Shown piece after piece: positions 48,550 through 60,026 of a stretch of DNA of 64,000 nucleotides. Positions within the stretch are counted from its first letter, which is position 1. Every line of letters begins with the position of its first letter. The notes below the pieces were generated by a model. That model saw only the letters and a program-made list of their open reading frames with translations, had not been told where the DNA came from and did no database searches. The stretch is from Dasyornis broadbenti (taxonomy: Eukaryota; Chordata; Aves; Passeriformes; Dasyornithidae), in the NCBI GenBank assembly GCA_013397935.1, contig VZRN01002950.1, positions 268,626 to 332,625 of the forward strand, read 5' to 3'. A program made the position numbers and the translations under genes.

Positions 48550-50030
48550 CAGCCGTCGGGTGCCCTCACCGGACGAGGAGCAGCAGGGAGCCGGGATGGA
48601 GGGTGGTGCTGCATCCCCCCTTCGTCGTGGGGGTTTGATCGCACACCGCCCCGGCAGGTGCTAAAATGAGGTGCGGATATGAGCTTCCTCCCACTACGTT
48701 CCCGTCCCCATATTAACTGCGCGGGGCCAAAGCCGGCGTGGTGCAGCGATCCATCTCCCGCCGCGGCCGCTCGCTGCGGGGGACTTTGGGCAGGCGAGAA
48801 AATCGCGGTTGCGCCTTTAAGCAGGGAGCGAAGCATATGTCAGCCCGGCGTTGTGCTGCGTGTCTGTGTGCTGAGTAAGGAATGCGGCCGCATGCCTGAC
48901 CCGTTAGCTATGAGCGCGGTACGGGCGCGCAGCGAGCGCGGCGGCGGATGGGGCGGCTGCTCCCGGGCTGAGCTCACTCGGGCTGGAGCGGGCGGCCGAG
49001 AGCGGGGCGGCCGGGGAAAGGGGGTTACGCCGAGCCCCCTACCCCGCTCGGCTTTTTTTTAACGCTTTTTATTTTTTCAGCCTGAAGGCTGGAGCCGGGG
49101 GAGGCTGGCGTTGCTCTGCCGCAGGGGCGCTTTTTTGATTTTTTTAGTATTTTGTTTGCCCGCCAGCTGTTGTTTGGCGACGGTGAGAGGTGCCCCTGCG
49201 AGCCGCAGCCCAGCTGCCTGGATGCCCGTGGATGTAATGATTGCTCCCTCCGAGGACCAGTTCTGGACAGACATGCGCGAGGGGCAGATGAAGCTGAAAA
49301 TAAGGGTGCGGAGGATGAAGGAGAGCAGGGACAAGAGAGGTTTGTCAGCCGGCCCGGCGCCTTTCCTTCCGATGGGGATGGAGCGGGAAGAGGGGGCTGC
49401 GCCGCCGGAGCCCTGCTTTGCCCGGGGGCCGGAGATCGCCTTTGCCGAGTGGCCGGCGGGGAGCGGAGCGCGGTGCTGGCGATACAAAGAGCGCAGGCAG
49501 CTGGCGAGCGGGGAGCGTGCGGAGGGGAGCGGAGCGGAGCGATGGCCGGTCACCAGCCAGGGGCGATGTGCGCGGAGCTGGCGGAGGCGGCCGGGCTGGG
49601 ACAGGAGCTGCACGGAGAGGGCAGCTCCTTGAGGCAGGTGAGCGGCTGCCTGCAGCGAGCAGAGGCATTTGCAGCGGCCCCGGCGCTGGGCAGCCTTGCC
49701 ACCTGCTGCGGGGTAAGGGGAGACTGCCTGGCTCCCGGGACCGCTCTGGACTCCCCTGAACCCTTCGCGGTCTATGCAAGCTTGGCGAGGGCGCGGACGG
49801 AGCGGAGGAGAGAAGGAGGAAAGCTGCCTGTGGGAGCCGGGGTAGGATCTGCCGCCAGCATCTCTGCGCCCTCGGGCGCCGGGTTGCGGGGGCGGAGGGA
49901 CACCGGGCAGAGGAGAGTGCGTGGGGCAAGGACGGGCGAGGACGGCTCGGAGAACAAGGAGCCATCGGCTCAAAGCGCTGCGCTGCTGCCCGCACCCAGG
50001 CAGCTGCCCGCCAGAGCCATTTCGCTTCAC
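48550..50030. promoter_or_regulatory. Intragenic CpG island in DUSP8 intron 3
   Basis: A dense CpG island of about 1.5 kb with runs such as GAGCGCGGTACGGGCGCGCA around 48910, in the middle of a 16.8 kb intron. It ends in a region with an acceptor-like TTATTTTTTCAG (49069-49080) and a donor-like CAG|GTGAGC (49637/49638). Long frames on both strands (347 and 358 codons) overlap here, an effect of GC-rich composition. A promoter function is likely; what it transcribes is unknown. Confidence 0.65.
49081..49637 (+). other. Candidate alternative first/internal exon in the intron-3 CpG island
   Basis: The right edge is a near-consensus splice donor, CAG|GTGAGC at 49637/49638. The left edge is either a transcription start in the island or the TTTTTTCAG acceptor at 49080. 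An ATG at 49542 (context GAGCGATGG) would open 32 codons up to the donor. Spliced to 56776, that frame is out of phase with DUSP8 and stops at 56845-56847, overlapping the DUSP8 Met147 codon (56844-56846). It would therefore behave as an upstream frame, not an N-terminal extension. Speculative without transcript data. Confidence 0.25.
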
Positions 50031-53000
50031 CAGCGCTGCCCTGCCTGCCCATCTTGGGTGGTTTCTTTCAGAAAGGGCTTTTGCAGTCTTTCCACTCCCC
50101 AGTGTCAGGGTGAAGGCCACACGGAGGAAGGGGATATTAACTGGAGCAGCTTAAAAATATGCCGAGCTTGGGCTGACCTAGATTACCAAAGGGTTGAATC
50201 AAGCAACTTCCCCTCCATCACCACTTAAAATGGGAGGCTGCTAAAAGTGCTTGACAGGTTTTTGTGGCATGAAGCACATAACCCAGTGATGGTGTCATTA
50301 GTAATAAGTCACTCCTGGAAATGACACATTTTTCTTTACTTAGAACGAGTAAGGCTGGTCCAAAGCAGGCACAGTCACCAGAGGAAAATCAAGCCCAACA
50401 GCTCAAGGAGTGTGTCCGTGGTTGTGTGGGCGGAGGACTTCCTTTCTGCTGCTCTTTCTTTTTTTTAAGGATGTTTTCCCTTTCTTTGGGAGAATGGGAG
50501 CAGGGTCTGGGACCAGCCTGCAAGGCATGGGGGTCTGACACAGGTTGGGAGGCAGCAGATGGACAGAGGCTGTTCGGGGTGACCGTTGGGGAAACAGGGA
50601 ATGCACATGAATCCATAACAGGGCTGATTCATCAGCTTTCTCATCCCCACTGCCTGGGGAAAAAGAAAAAACAAACCCGAGCCTGCAGTGGGGTGATGAA
50701 ATTTTATGCCAAATGAGGGGATGGTGAAACCTGGGCAGGAAAGTGAGGGAGTGGAAAAAGAGACAAGTTGAAAACTGGACATCTCTCTTCAACACACTGA
50801 GATAGAGGGCATGTGAAAGAGCATCAGCCAGGAGAGGGCAAGCTGGGCAGGCTGCGGAGCATCAGGATTTCACCAGGCTTGTGGGAAGGATGCGCAAGCA
50901 AATGGGCTGTGTACACATCAGGCATCACTGAGAGGGATGGGCAAAATCAAAGGGAAGGACAGTGCCCGGGGAAACAGTGAGGATGGAGGCAGGGGGAAAA
51001 TTCAGACATGTCCCAGGCAGTGGGAAACGCTGACAAAGGCACAGAGCTCCCTGGAGCACAGTGAGTAAGGGTGGCAGTACGCAGTGTTTCATCACGCCGC
51101 CCGGCTTAGCTGCCGGCACCAACAGGCTCCCACCCAGCACGAGAGCCAGAGACATGGCGTTTTGCAAAGAGGGATTTTCCCAGCGGCTCTGGGGGTTAAT
51201 GTGTATCTTGCCAAGCCCCTCCATTTTCTTTCCTTCAACCTGCCACAGAGATGCTCAGCCAAGCACACAGGCTCATTGTCATAAGAAGGCTGAGCATGAT
51301 ACAGGTGAGGGTTTTGCTGGTCCCCCCAGCTCTTGTCATCTCCTGCTGTACCTCAGTTCAGCAAGGTGCTTTAACACTTGGGGATGGATGTGTCAGATCG
51401 CTAGGAGCAGCATGTCCTCCGAGGGGCTGGGCTGATGAGGAGGGGGTATCCAGGCACCATCCTGGCCACCAAGACAACACAGCAGTGAGGGAGCCATGCC
51501 GGCGTGGCGGCTGCTCCAGCAGCAAGCCGAGGCGCGTGCTCGCTTGCATGCCCTGCTGCTCCTTGCCACGTGCCGCCCTGGCAGCAGCTCTCAGCCACCA
51601 CAGGCATTTTAATGAGAGCTGGGCAGAGCCTGGCCTTTCTCAGCCCCCTCAGCTGCCAGGAGCTTTAGCAGGGCAGAGGGTCTCCAGCATGAGTACAGGC
51701 ACAAAACCCACTGGTGGGGCTGCAGGCTGCCACAAAACCTCCAGCAGCTGGAAGGGGAGCCGGTCTCTGAACAGCTCCAGCTGCTGCTCTCTAACTCATT
51801 ATTCCAATGAGGAGGGTGAGCTGTAAAACACATCTTTAATACCCTTGTAGGTCTCCTGCCAGCTTCCAGTGTCCCTTGAGGTGAGGGGTGGGGTGTGGCA
51901 GCTGTTGGCCCAGTGAGGATTTCCAGCTCTGGATGTGCCTGTTCCCTTCCTCCTTGCTGCCACAAACTGATGGCACAGCAGAGTGACATGTCATCTCTTC
52001 CCTGTTTCTTGGTGGGGACCTTTGAGCCTGCGATGAATAGGGGAGGCTACTGAACAGGACATGCTGCTCAGTGTGTCCCCAGGGCAACCTTTAGGAGACT
52101 CATGGGGCTGGGGGTTTCAAGAGGCTTGTGGCTCTCCTGAAGAGCAGTTTTGAGGTGAGGCAGGTGCCCTGGGCAGCCTTTTGCAGCTTCTTGCAGTCAG
52201 TGGGGCACAGCATCAAGGCCAGAGCTGTTGGGTTGTTTCAGAGGACTCTGAAGGAGGTGGTGAGTCCATGAGGCTGGAGATGAATGGGCAGGGTGCAGCC
52301 ATCAGAGCAAGGTGTGAGCAGCTTTTCGAGCCTTATCTCTACTTTGCACCTCCAGCCTAGAAAGATGGCCTCCATGCAGGGAGGGACACAGGAAACAGCA
52401 GGGAGCTGGGATATCCATGCTTCTTGTGTCCCACACCTTCCTTTTATCCTCAGCAGTGTCTCCGTTAACATCTCATTGCAGCTTAATGGATTGTAAATCC
52501 CTAAAGCTGGGGCTTACCACCAGAAGGAAAATAATGCCACACCACATCCCTGTCCCTAACCAGGACTTTGTCACCTTCTGTGTCACCTTCTCTGCACCAT
52601 AACTGCTGCCCAGCCTTGGCAGAGAATGGCACAGTGCAACTTGCAGGTGATAGATTTTGCCTGAGATGTTGTCAGTGACCCAGCTATGACAAGGATCACC
52701 ACCTGAAGGTGACAGCTGGAGCAGTGGAGGGGTGCCCAGGTGTATCAGGGTCCCAGCTCAGCAGTCCAACATCTCTGTCCATGCATCTTGTCATCTCCTT
52801 CCATGTCTGTCTTTTTGTTGATTTTGGTTGCAGCCATCTCAGGGCCCTACACAGACACTGGTGCAGGGACTGGCAAAGGGCTTCCTCACTGTGCAGTTTG
52901 CTGCTCGAGGGGAGGAGTCACACAGCTCCCAACAGTTGCAGCAGTGCGGGTACCACAGCAGGCTATTCAAAGATGCTGCTGGCATCTTCCCCCTGGCCTG

Positions 53001-56000
53001 ATGGACAGGCTCAGGGAGGATTCCCAGGCTTTTTGCCTTCCCTTTGCAGCATCTGTTCTCACAATAAATCCAGTTTCACTGGGAGGTTATCATAAATGTT
53101 CAGCTGGAAAACACGTAGAGGGGAGGGCCTGGCAAAGATGGGGATAGAGGAGAAGTTGTAGGGTTTTCCACTCTCCTCTGTTTGACAGAAGGGCCATGCA
53201 GAGCAGGGCTGGGGGCTGGCCCAGAGGGGTCTCTGCAGGGCACAGCAGGAGGTGGAAGGGTGTTCAGCACCCTGTGAGTGAAACCTGGGATGGGGGAGAT
53301 AAAAGGTCTCCGTTGTTGCATTCTTCTGGCATTAAGTTGCTGCAACACCCTGTGCCTCAGTTTCCCCTCTTTCTTCTGGTGTGTGACAGCACTTCCCTCC
53401 CTCCTGAAAGCTGCATTTCTCTTAAGCCTCACCATGAGCTGGACATCACGCAGGGTTTTTATGTCTCTGGGGGCATTGGTCAATGAACCCCCCAAAAGTG
53501 GGAGGGTGATTTTCACTTCCTAGCCCTCCCAGAACCTGCCTGATGCTGATTCTTGGCTCCTCTTTCCTCCATTTTCAGCAGGATCAGTGAAGCATTCCCA
53601 CTTTTGTTCTGGTTCCCTTCCCTTCTGGTTCCCACTTCTTCTCGTCACCATTACAGCCTCAGGTAATTGCAGTAGGCAGGAAGACACTGTTTTTTGCAGA
53701 AAATAGTTTTGAGAGCCCTCTGTGCTGGAGCCATGAGCAGCTCCCTGGGCCGTGCCACACAAGGACCAGCTCTTCCCCAATAAGCCCTCACCCAGGGAGG
53801 GGAGCATCCAGAAGAAACCAGAGATTCCCAAATGCTCCACGACAGATACAAGTCCTTCCTGAGCTTCATTCCACATGTGTCAAGAGAAATGGCATTTCTG
53901 GCACCAGCACTGCAAATAAAAGAGGAAAGGCTAGAACTGGTGCTACCCTGGCTCCTCACCTCATTGGGCTCTCCTGCTCTCTTCCAGTAAAATCTGGGAT
54001 TTGTTGCCTGGGGCATAGAGGGGAGGAAAGCCCAGGTATCAGTTGGAGCCCAGCCAGGGACATTCACTGCCTTTGGGATTGTTTTGAAGAGCTGCTTCTC
54101 TTTCTAAAAATGAAAGGCATGCTGGAGCAGCCGCTACAGGGTGGGGTGAGTGTCACTTCCATGTTGGGATGGTGTCGGGTACCCAGCCCCATCTCTAGGG
54201 TTTCCCCCAAGCCCAGGCTGCCCTCAGCAGCTGCAAGTATGGGGGAAATGAGGACAGGTGGGCTGGGAGCATGCCTGGACTCCCGGCCACAGGGTTGAGG
54301 CTTTGCTTAGGACAAGTGAGGTGAGCAATGGGTATCATTTCAGGTGCCAGCATCCTCCAGTTGAGGCTGCCTGCCCAGGTAGGCACTGCAGCTGAGGGTA
54401 CTGCTGCCAGTCCAGTAACATCCCTGTCTGCTTCACAGCCCCTCAGCTCCTGCCTGTGCTTCCCCAGGCTGGGCTGGCAGAGGATCTGCTGCTGGGTGAG
54501 TGCTGGCAGAGGCAGGCAGTCGGGAGAGAGCAGCGCAGCATACTCTGACCTGCTTGAACTATGAGATCACCTTGAAGAGTCATACAAACCCATTCACTGC
54601 CCTGGGCAGCTCCTGATGGCTGTGAGTGAGCATGAGAGGCTGGAGACCTACGGACCATAGCAGCCACTGATCCCTGAGGCTGCATTTATGTGCACCCTGC
54701 TCCCCAAAAATGTGCCATATTCCTTCAGAAAAATTCCCATGTTTCACACAAGCCCAGGGATCAGATCTGTGCCCCACTCAAACACAAGTGCTGCAGGCTT
54801 CTCTAGGGGCAACTGAAGGAAACACTTTCCATGGGGTTTCTGCCCCAGCATCCCCCAGGCATCAGCACAGAGCACAGCAGGGAGGTCACATGTGTCCATG
54901 CAGAGCTCTGGCTAGTGATGGACACTCCTTGGCAATGGGGACACAGTGCAGGGATGAGCAGTAACCAGAGCTATGCTGCACCTGTGCTGGGCCTCCTGCT
55001 TTTGCTCTGATTTAATGTCCCAGTTGAGAGGTGATGTCATTTCAGAGGGAGCCAGAGGAAAGGAAATGCTGGAAAAGATAAGGTGCATTAACTCTACCCC
55101 TCCCGTCTTGACTGGGTTTTGCAGCTGGCAGCTGTGTTAGCTGCCACACAAGAAACTATAAGAGAGGGGAGGAAAGAGGTTTTTTGAAGGACACGTTCCA
55201 CGTGGGCCAGTGGGAGCTGGCACCAGGAGGTGCTGAGATGGAGTGTGATGGAGGACCTTGGATGTTGCCCGGTGGTGTGAATGTGATTTTGTGCACTGCC
55301 CTGGCCTCTCCATGAGCTTCATCTCACAAATATGTCAGGTGAGTTGTCTGCAGCACCAGTCGTGCCTCTCCAGAACATGGATGCCACACCAGCAGCCAGA
55401 AAAGCGCTCCAGGAGGCTCAGCAGAAATTTTGCGAAAGTGCTAGCGAAAGTAAACTGAGAAGATGCCAAGGCTGCTCTGCTTCCGAACGGGACAGAGACT
55501 GGCTCATTAAAAGGTCTTGTTTAGCTGTGGAGATGGGCCAGGGATTCTCATGGTGCTCAGTCCAGAGACTTGGGCTTTCAAAAGGATCTCATGAGAGCAT
55601 CCTGGTCCCTTTTGACAGTCAAAGGCAGTCAAGCCCTCAAGTTGTCTCTGCCCTTTGGGTGATGTCAAGCTGCATCTGCTCATTCGCATGAGTGGGAAAA
55701 CCTCAAGGGAGACTTGAGGCAGATATGACTCAAGCTCCTCTCCATTGCATGAAGCTGCCACCCAGATGTCCTCAGCTGGAGGGGAGTGAAGTTAGGCCAC
55801 TGCCAGACCTGGCTCTACCCTGGAGTACGAGATCAGTGAATGAGAGCAAATCAGGATCACCAGTGGTCTTATGCAACCGTGCAGGACGTGCGACAGCACC
55901 AGGGAGTTTCCAGCTCCCCTTGCTGGCCACTGTGCATGCAGGGCAATGCTTGCAGCCCTGCTCAATTGAGGGCTCTTTCCTTTTGAGCTGGGGACTGGCT

Positions 56001-56775
56001 TTCAGGCTTTTGACTATGCCAGACACTGTGACAGTAGCTCTGGCTGTCACATGCCACCTACTGCAATCTCAGCTGGGGGTTTTCCTTCTACACCGGGCTT
56101 CAAAATGCTCAAACTGAGTGTGACTGCCCAGCAGCTTGGTGCAGTAAACTGGACACTGCTTTCTGTCACATTCAATAAGGTCAGAGAATGAGAAACAGCA
56201 GTGGCCTGCAGGTACCATTATGCCACCATGGTGTGGCAGAAATCATGGGCTTGGCAGGTCTGGGCAGAGGGGCCATCTCTCAGAAATGACAGTGTGTAAG
56301 TGTAGCCAATGTGGTGAGGTTTGGGCTGACCTCCTGGATCCCAGGAACTTTGCATCTCAGTGGGCTTGCTTGTCATCATCCTGCCCTGATGGACTTTGCT
56401 ATCAAAAGGTGACCCTGTCCTCAGAATAGTAGGGAGCCAAGAAAAGAACTGTTTCTTCCTGTTATTTGTCTGAATGAAGCTGAGAAGAGCCAACTTCATT
56501 CTGGAGGGCATGGGGTGCCTCATATATGCATTAATATCCAACTGCAACAGGAAAATTCAGAGCTGGGTCTCCATTCTTTTCTCCCTGTGTGTGTCACGGA
56601 CATCACAATGTATCTGCGCTGGTTAGTGGTAGCTGGTGGCTTATTGCTCCTTGAGGCTCTGTTCTCAGTGCTGCAGGGTTATCACAGCTTTGTCCCTAGC
56701 CCGGGCCTCGGGGTGCCAGGTACGGATGATCTTGGCCTTGCTGCTGTGAGCTCAGTGTCCCCATTTTCTCCACAG

Positions 56776-56942
56776 GAGGCTTTGCCACCTTCTCATCCTG
56801 CTTCCCAGGACTCTGCGAGGGGAAACCAGCTGCCATCCTGCCGATGAGCATCTCCCAGCCATGCTTGCCTGTGGCCAACGTCGGCCCCACACGCATCCTG
56901 CCACATCTCTACCTGGGCTCCCAGAAAGATGTTCTGAACAAG
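56776..56942 (+). CDS. DUSP8: DUSP8, third coding exon (linker and start of phosphatase domain)
   Basis: Encodes residues 124-179. The acceptor is TCTCCACAG at 56767-56775 and the donor AAG|GTACAG at 56942/56943, phase 1 to phase 0. It reads GGFATFSSCFPGLCEGKPA, then LPMSISQPCLPVANVGPTRILPHLYLGSQKDVLNK, where the dual-specificity phosphatase domain begins (about residue 160). Met147 in this exon is the first in-frame methionine ahead of the catalytic domain. A transcript starting downstream of the docking exons could use it to make a 492-residue enzyme. Confidence 0.96.
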
Positions 56943-58081
56943 GTACAGCCCTGTTGAAGGGACACATCTGCCCTGTCCCATTGGGGACTGCAGTCATGCA
57001 GAGGGGTGAAAATATTTAGGACTCCTCTCATTTCCAGTGGGAAGACCACACAGTGCCCTTTTAAAGGTGCCAGAAAGGCTGTGCTGTGATGTCACGCCAG
57101 GGAAGGAATTTTGTTTAAAGGAGAAGTAACGATGAGAAAAAGGAAAGAGGAATTGCAGTTAAAGTGCTGCCAGGCATCTGCCTACTGTGATCATGAGGGA
57201 GCCAGCCAGGCATCCTTATCCTGGGCAGGCAAGGAGGGAGAGGGACCATGACACCAGAGGGGAGTTGGAGATAGAAAGGAGGGAGAGAGAAATTGTGTAC
57301 AGGGAGTAGAAGGAAATGAAAGAGAAAAATGACAGGAATGTGAGCCTGGAAGCTGGGCTGGCTCCATCAAGCCTGCTGGGGCGGGCAGGAACTGTCCACT
57401 TGATAGCCAGGCCTGAAATCCTGAGGAGCCAATGCCAGGCAGGGAAATTGATGGTTTCCTTCCTTCTCCACCTCCTTGGAGGGTTTTGTTCATCTTTTGG
57501 AGCTGCTTTTTTTGGAACTGTTTTTTCATCCCCACAATGTGGCCCTGTGCTGGAGAAGAGAAGCATCGCCCATGCATGGCCTCTGCACTTGACCTCTCTC
57601 TGTTGCCTATGGATAGAGCATCTTCTGGCCAAATTGGTTAACGTAGGGTGCTGCCCCCAGGGTAGAGTGACTCACTGCACTCTGTTAGTGAGATGTCTCC
57701 TTTCTCCCTCAGCTGATACTTTCACAGCCTTCAGCCAGAGTTTTTGCTAATTTTCTTTCATGTATTGTCCTATTCCTCTTATACTGGGGTTCTTGGGTTT
57801 CCCCCTCTGGAACCCCTTTCCAGGTGTCTTTGGCCTTGCTTACTTTTACTTGGACCAAAATTAAGATCTGCTGAGGTTCAAACATGTGTCGTTTAAATTG
57901 ACACAACCTTTTCGGCTGATCTCTGCTCTATTATCATCAACAAGGCCAAGGCAGCATTAGGATACCCACGGGAGAAAATGCTGGGATGGGAAAAGGCAGG
58001 GAGTGTGCATAGCAAGACAGATCTTCAGCATTTGGTGCTGGCTGAACTCAGCTGATCATTTGATGACTTCTTTCCCACCAG
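56943..58081 (+). other. DUSP8: DUSP8 intron 4
   Basis: A 1.1 kb phase-0 intron with no recognisable exon. It contains a TGATGTCA (57087-57094) next to the donor-side end. Confidence 0.9.
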
Positions 58082-58241
58082 GACTTGATGACACAGAACG
58101 GGATAAGCTATGTCCTAAATGCCAGCAACTCCTGTCCCAAGCCAGACTTCATCTGTGATAGTCACTTCATGCGCATTCCTGTCAATGACAACTACTGTGA
58201 GAAGCTGCTTCCTTGGCTGGACAAGTCCATTGAATTCATTG
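58082..58241 (+). CDS. DUSP8: DUSP8, fourth coding exon (phosphatase domain, general-acid loop)
   Basis: Encodes residues 180-232 plus one base. It reads DLMTQNGISYVLNASNSCPKPDF and then FMRIPVNDNYCEKLLPWLDKSIEF. The Asp of VNDNYCEKLLPW (residue 215) is at the position of the catalytic general acid in dual-specificity phosphatases. The acceptor is CCCACCAG at 58074-58081 and the donor ATTG|GTGAGC at 58241/58242. Confidence 0.97.
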
Positions 58242-58435
58242 GTGAGCTTTTCTTACAATGATTGCAGACCCTCCAGTTCTCAGCTTTCACAACCTAAACT
58301 CTTCTCCTGTCCTCCATGGTCTTGCTCCCAGTAACTGTTGTTCTCTCACACAGAGGGGCTGAGGGTTGGGGAGGGGAAGCTAGAGCCATTTTGCTCACCA
58401 TTGCTGTTCTCTCTATTTCCTCTGCCATGTTTCAG

Positions 58436-58559
58436 ACAAAGCCAAGGTGTCCAGCTGCCAGGTGATCGTGCACTGCTTGGCTGGGATCTCCCGGTCGGCC
58501 ACCATTGCCATTGCCTACATCATGAAGACCATGGGTATGTCATCAGACGATGCTTACAG
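58436..58559 (+). CDS. DUSP8: DUSP8, fifth coding exon (catalytic P-loop)
   Basis: Encodes residues 233-273 plus two bases. The signature HCLAGISRSAT contains the nucleophilic cysteine at residue 246 and the phosphate-binding arginine at 252, matching the HCxxGxxR(S/T) active-site motif. The cysteine number agrees with that of human DUSP8. Then comes IAIAYIMKTMGMSSDDAYR. The intron upstream is only 194 bp (58242-58435). The acceptor is CATGTTTCAG and the donor ACAG|GTGAGT. Confidence 0.98.
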
Positions 58560-58930
58560 GTGAGTTTTCCCCTGAGGGTGGGGAGTTGTGTCAGTGTGCT
58601 TCACTCCACGGAAGGAAAGCAGGCTGAGCCCAGTTGGAGAGGATCAGGGCTCCTTGAAGCTCTGTCTTGCCTTGGCTGGGTCCCAGTAAAACCAAACCAA
58701 ACCTCCCCTCATAAAGTGCATGCAACAAGGAATGGTTGGGAGTGGTAAAATGGAGTGGGGAGGAAGTCTGAGCTCTAATCCTGGGCCCCATAATTCCCCA
58801 AGACCCTGTATTTTGGAGGGCTTGGTCAGAAGGTTCTCATTGATGCCTCTTCTCAATAAAGAGGCTGAGAGAGCAGGGGTGGCCCACTGAAGGACCAAGC
58901 ACCAACAGGGCTATCTGTGCCTCTTGGCAG

Positions 58931-60026
58931 GTTTGTTAAGGACCGTCGTCCATCCATCTCACCCAACTTCAACTTCCTGGGCCAGCTCCTGGAGTATGAG
59001 AGGAGCCTGAAGCTCCTCAAGGCCCTGAAGTCAAAGGGAGACCGGGGCGAGGGGGACGCGCAGCAGGACCCAGCAGAGGTGGCTGAAGGCAGCCGGCATC
59101 CCCTAACACCTACCTCAGAGAAGGCCGAGGATGTGCCGAAGTGCACCAGCTCGGTGTGTCCGCCCAGCGACCCCGAGCGGCAGGGCAGCACCCCGAAGGT
59201 CCTGTCTCCCACCACCCTGCAGCAGGGGCTCAATGGCTTGCACCTCTCCTCCGAGCGCATCCAGGACACCAACCGCCTGAAACGCTCCTTCTCCCTGGAC
59301 ATCAAGTCTGCCTACTCCCCCGGCCTGCGGCAGGACCCCCCTGGGCCTGCTGGACCTGGGGAAGCTCCCAAACTCTGCAAGCTGGACAGCCCTTCGGGCC
59401 CGGGCAGCCTCAGCCCCTTCTCCCCAGGGGCAGACAGCCCCGACCGGCCCACAGGGCCTGAGCTCCTGCTGGAGGCCAAGGTGAGGCAGCGGCGGAAGCA
59501 CCGGCACCCGGCGGGCTCGCCGGCCCACGGGCTCAGCCTCAACGTTGGCGGGACCTGCGCCACACGCAAAAGTCCCGGTGCCGAGGATGGGTTGCCACCA
59601 CGGCTTGGCCAGCCGCCCACCGTGCCCAGCACCACCACTGCCAGCGCTGCCTGGAGCGGGGTGCACCTGGAGTCCCCCACCACTCCCTCAGGCGAGGCTG
59701 GCTGGTACTTTGGCAAGGACTCTGGTGGCACCGGTGGCAGCGGCGGAGGCCTGTTTCCCAGTGCCGGCCCGTACCCGCCGCCGTTTGGCTGCGGCGCGGT
59801 GGCGGCTGGATGTGAGATCAGACTGAGGGACAAGGCGCGGGCCGAGCCGCGGGACGGGCGGCACAGCTGGCATGAGGAGGCCGGCGCCGAGAAGCAATTC
59901 AAGCGGAGGAGCTGCCAGATGGAATTCGAGGAGACCATGTCCGAGGGCAGGGCTCGGGAAGAGCTGGGCAAAATCAGCAAACAGTCCAGCTTTTCGGGCA
60001 GCATGGAGATCATCGAGGTGTCCTGA
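58931..60026 (+). CDS. DUSP8: DUSP8, last coding exon (end of phosphatase domain and long C-terminal tail)
   Basis: Encodes residues 274-638 and the TGA stop. It opens with FVKDRRPSISPNFNFLGQLLEYER, the last conserved block of the phosphatase domain. A 330-residue low-complexity tail rich in Pro, Ser and Gly follows, of the kind that sets DUSP8 and DUSP16 apart from smaller MAPK phosphatases. Conserved islands in the tail are RLKRSFSLDIKSAYSP (about residues 389-404), APKLCKLDSPSGP, and the C-terminal block QFKRRSCQMEFEE...KQSSFSGSMEIIEVS. The tail is likely phosphorylated and unstable, by analogy with relatives. The exon is very GC-rich, which explains long antisense open frames that are not genes. 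Confidence 0.97.

Larger units (their letters stand above)
39985..56775 (+). other. DUSP8: DUSP8 intron 3
   Basis: At 16.8 kb this is the largest intron between coding exons, and it separates the docking domain from the catalytic domain. It contains T-rich low-complexity tracts (42613-42644, 42881-42923), a TATA-like and palindromic motif region (42656-42787), a mixed A/T tract (44012-44079), a CR1 copy, one N (44158), a stem-loop (47281-47311) and a strong CpG island (48.55-50.03 kb). I recognise no constitutive coding exon. Confidence 0.8.

Noticed and set aside
49221..49344. Frame MPVDVMIAPSEDQFW... considered as an unknown conserved coding exon
   Set aside because: The composition looks protein-like over about 40 codons, but I recognise no homologue, and the downstream frame dissolves into GC-rich filler.
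49077..50228. Long overlapping open frames on both strands (347 codons -, 358 codons +) in the intron-3 CpG island
   Set aside because: GC-rich DNA has few stop codons. The + frame begins at a TTG, no family motif is visible, and both strands being open at once points to composition. Kept only as a possible 5' exon.
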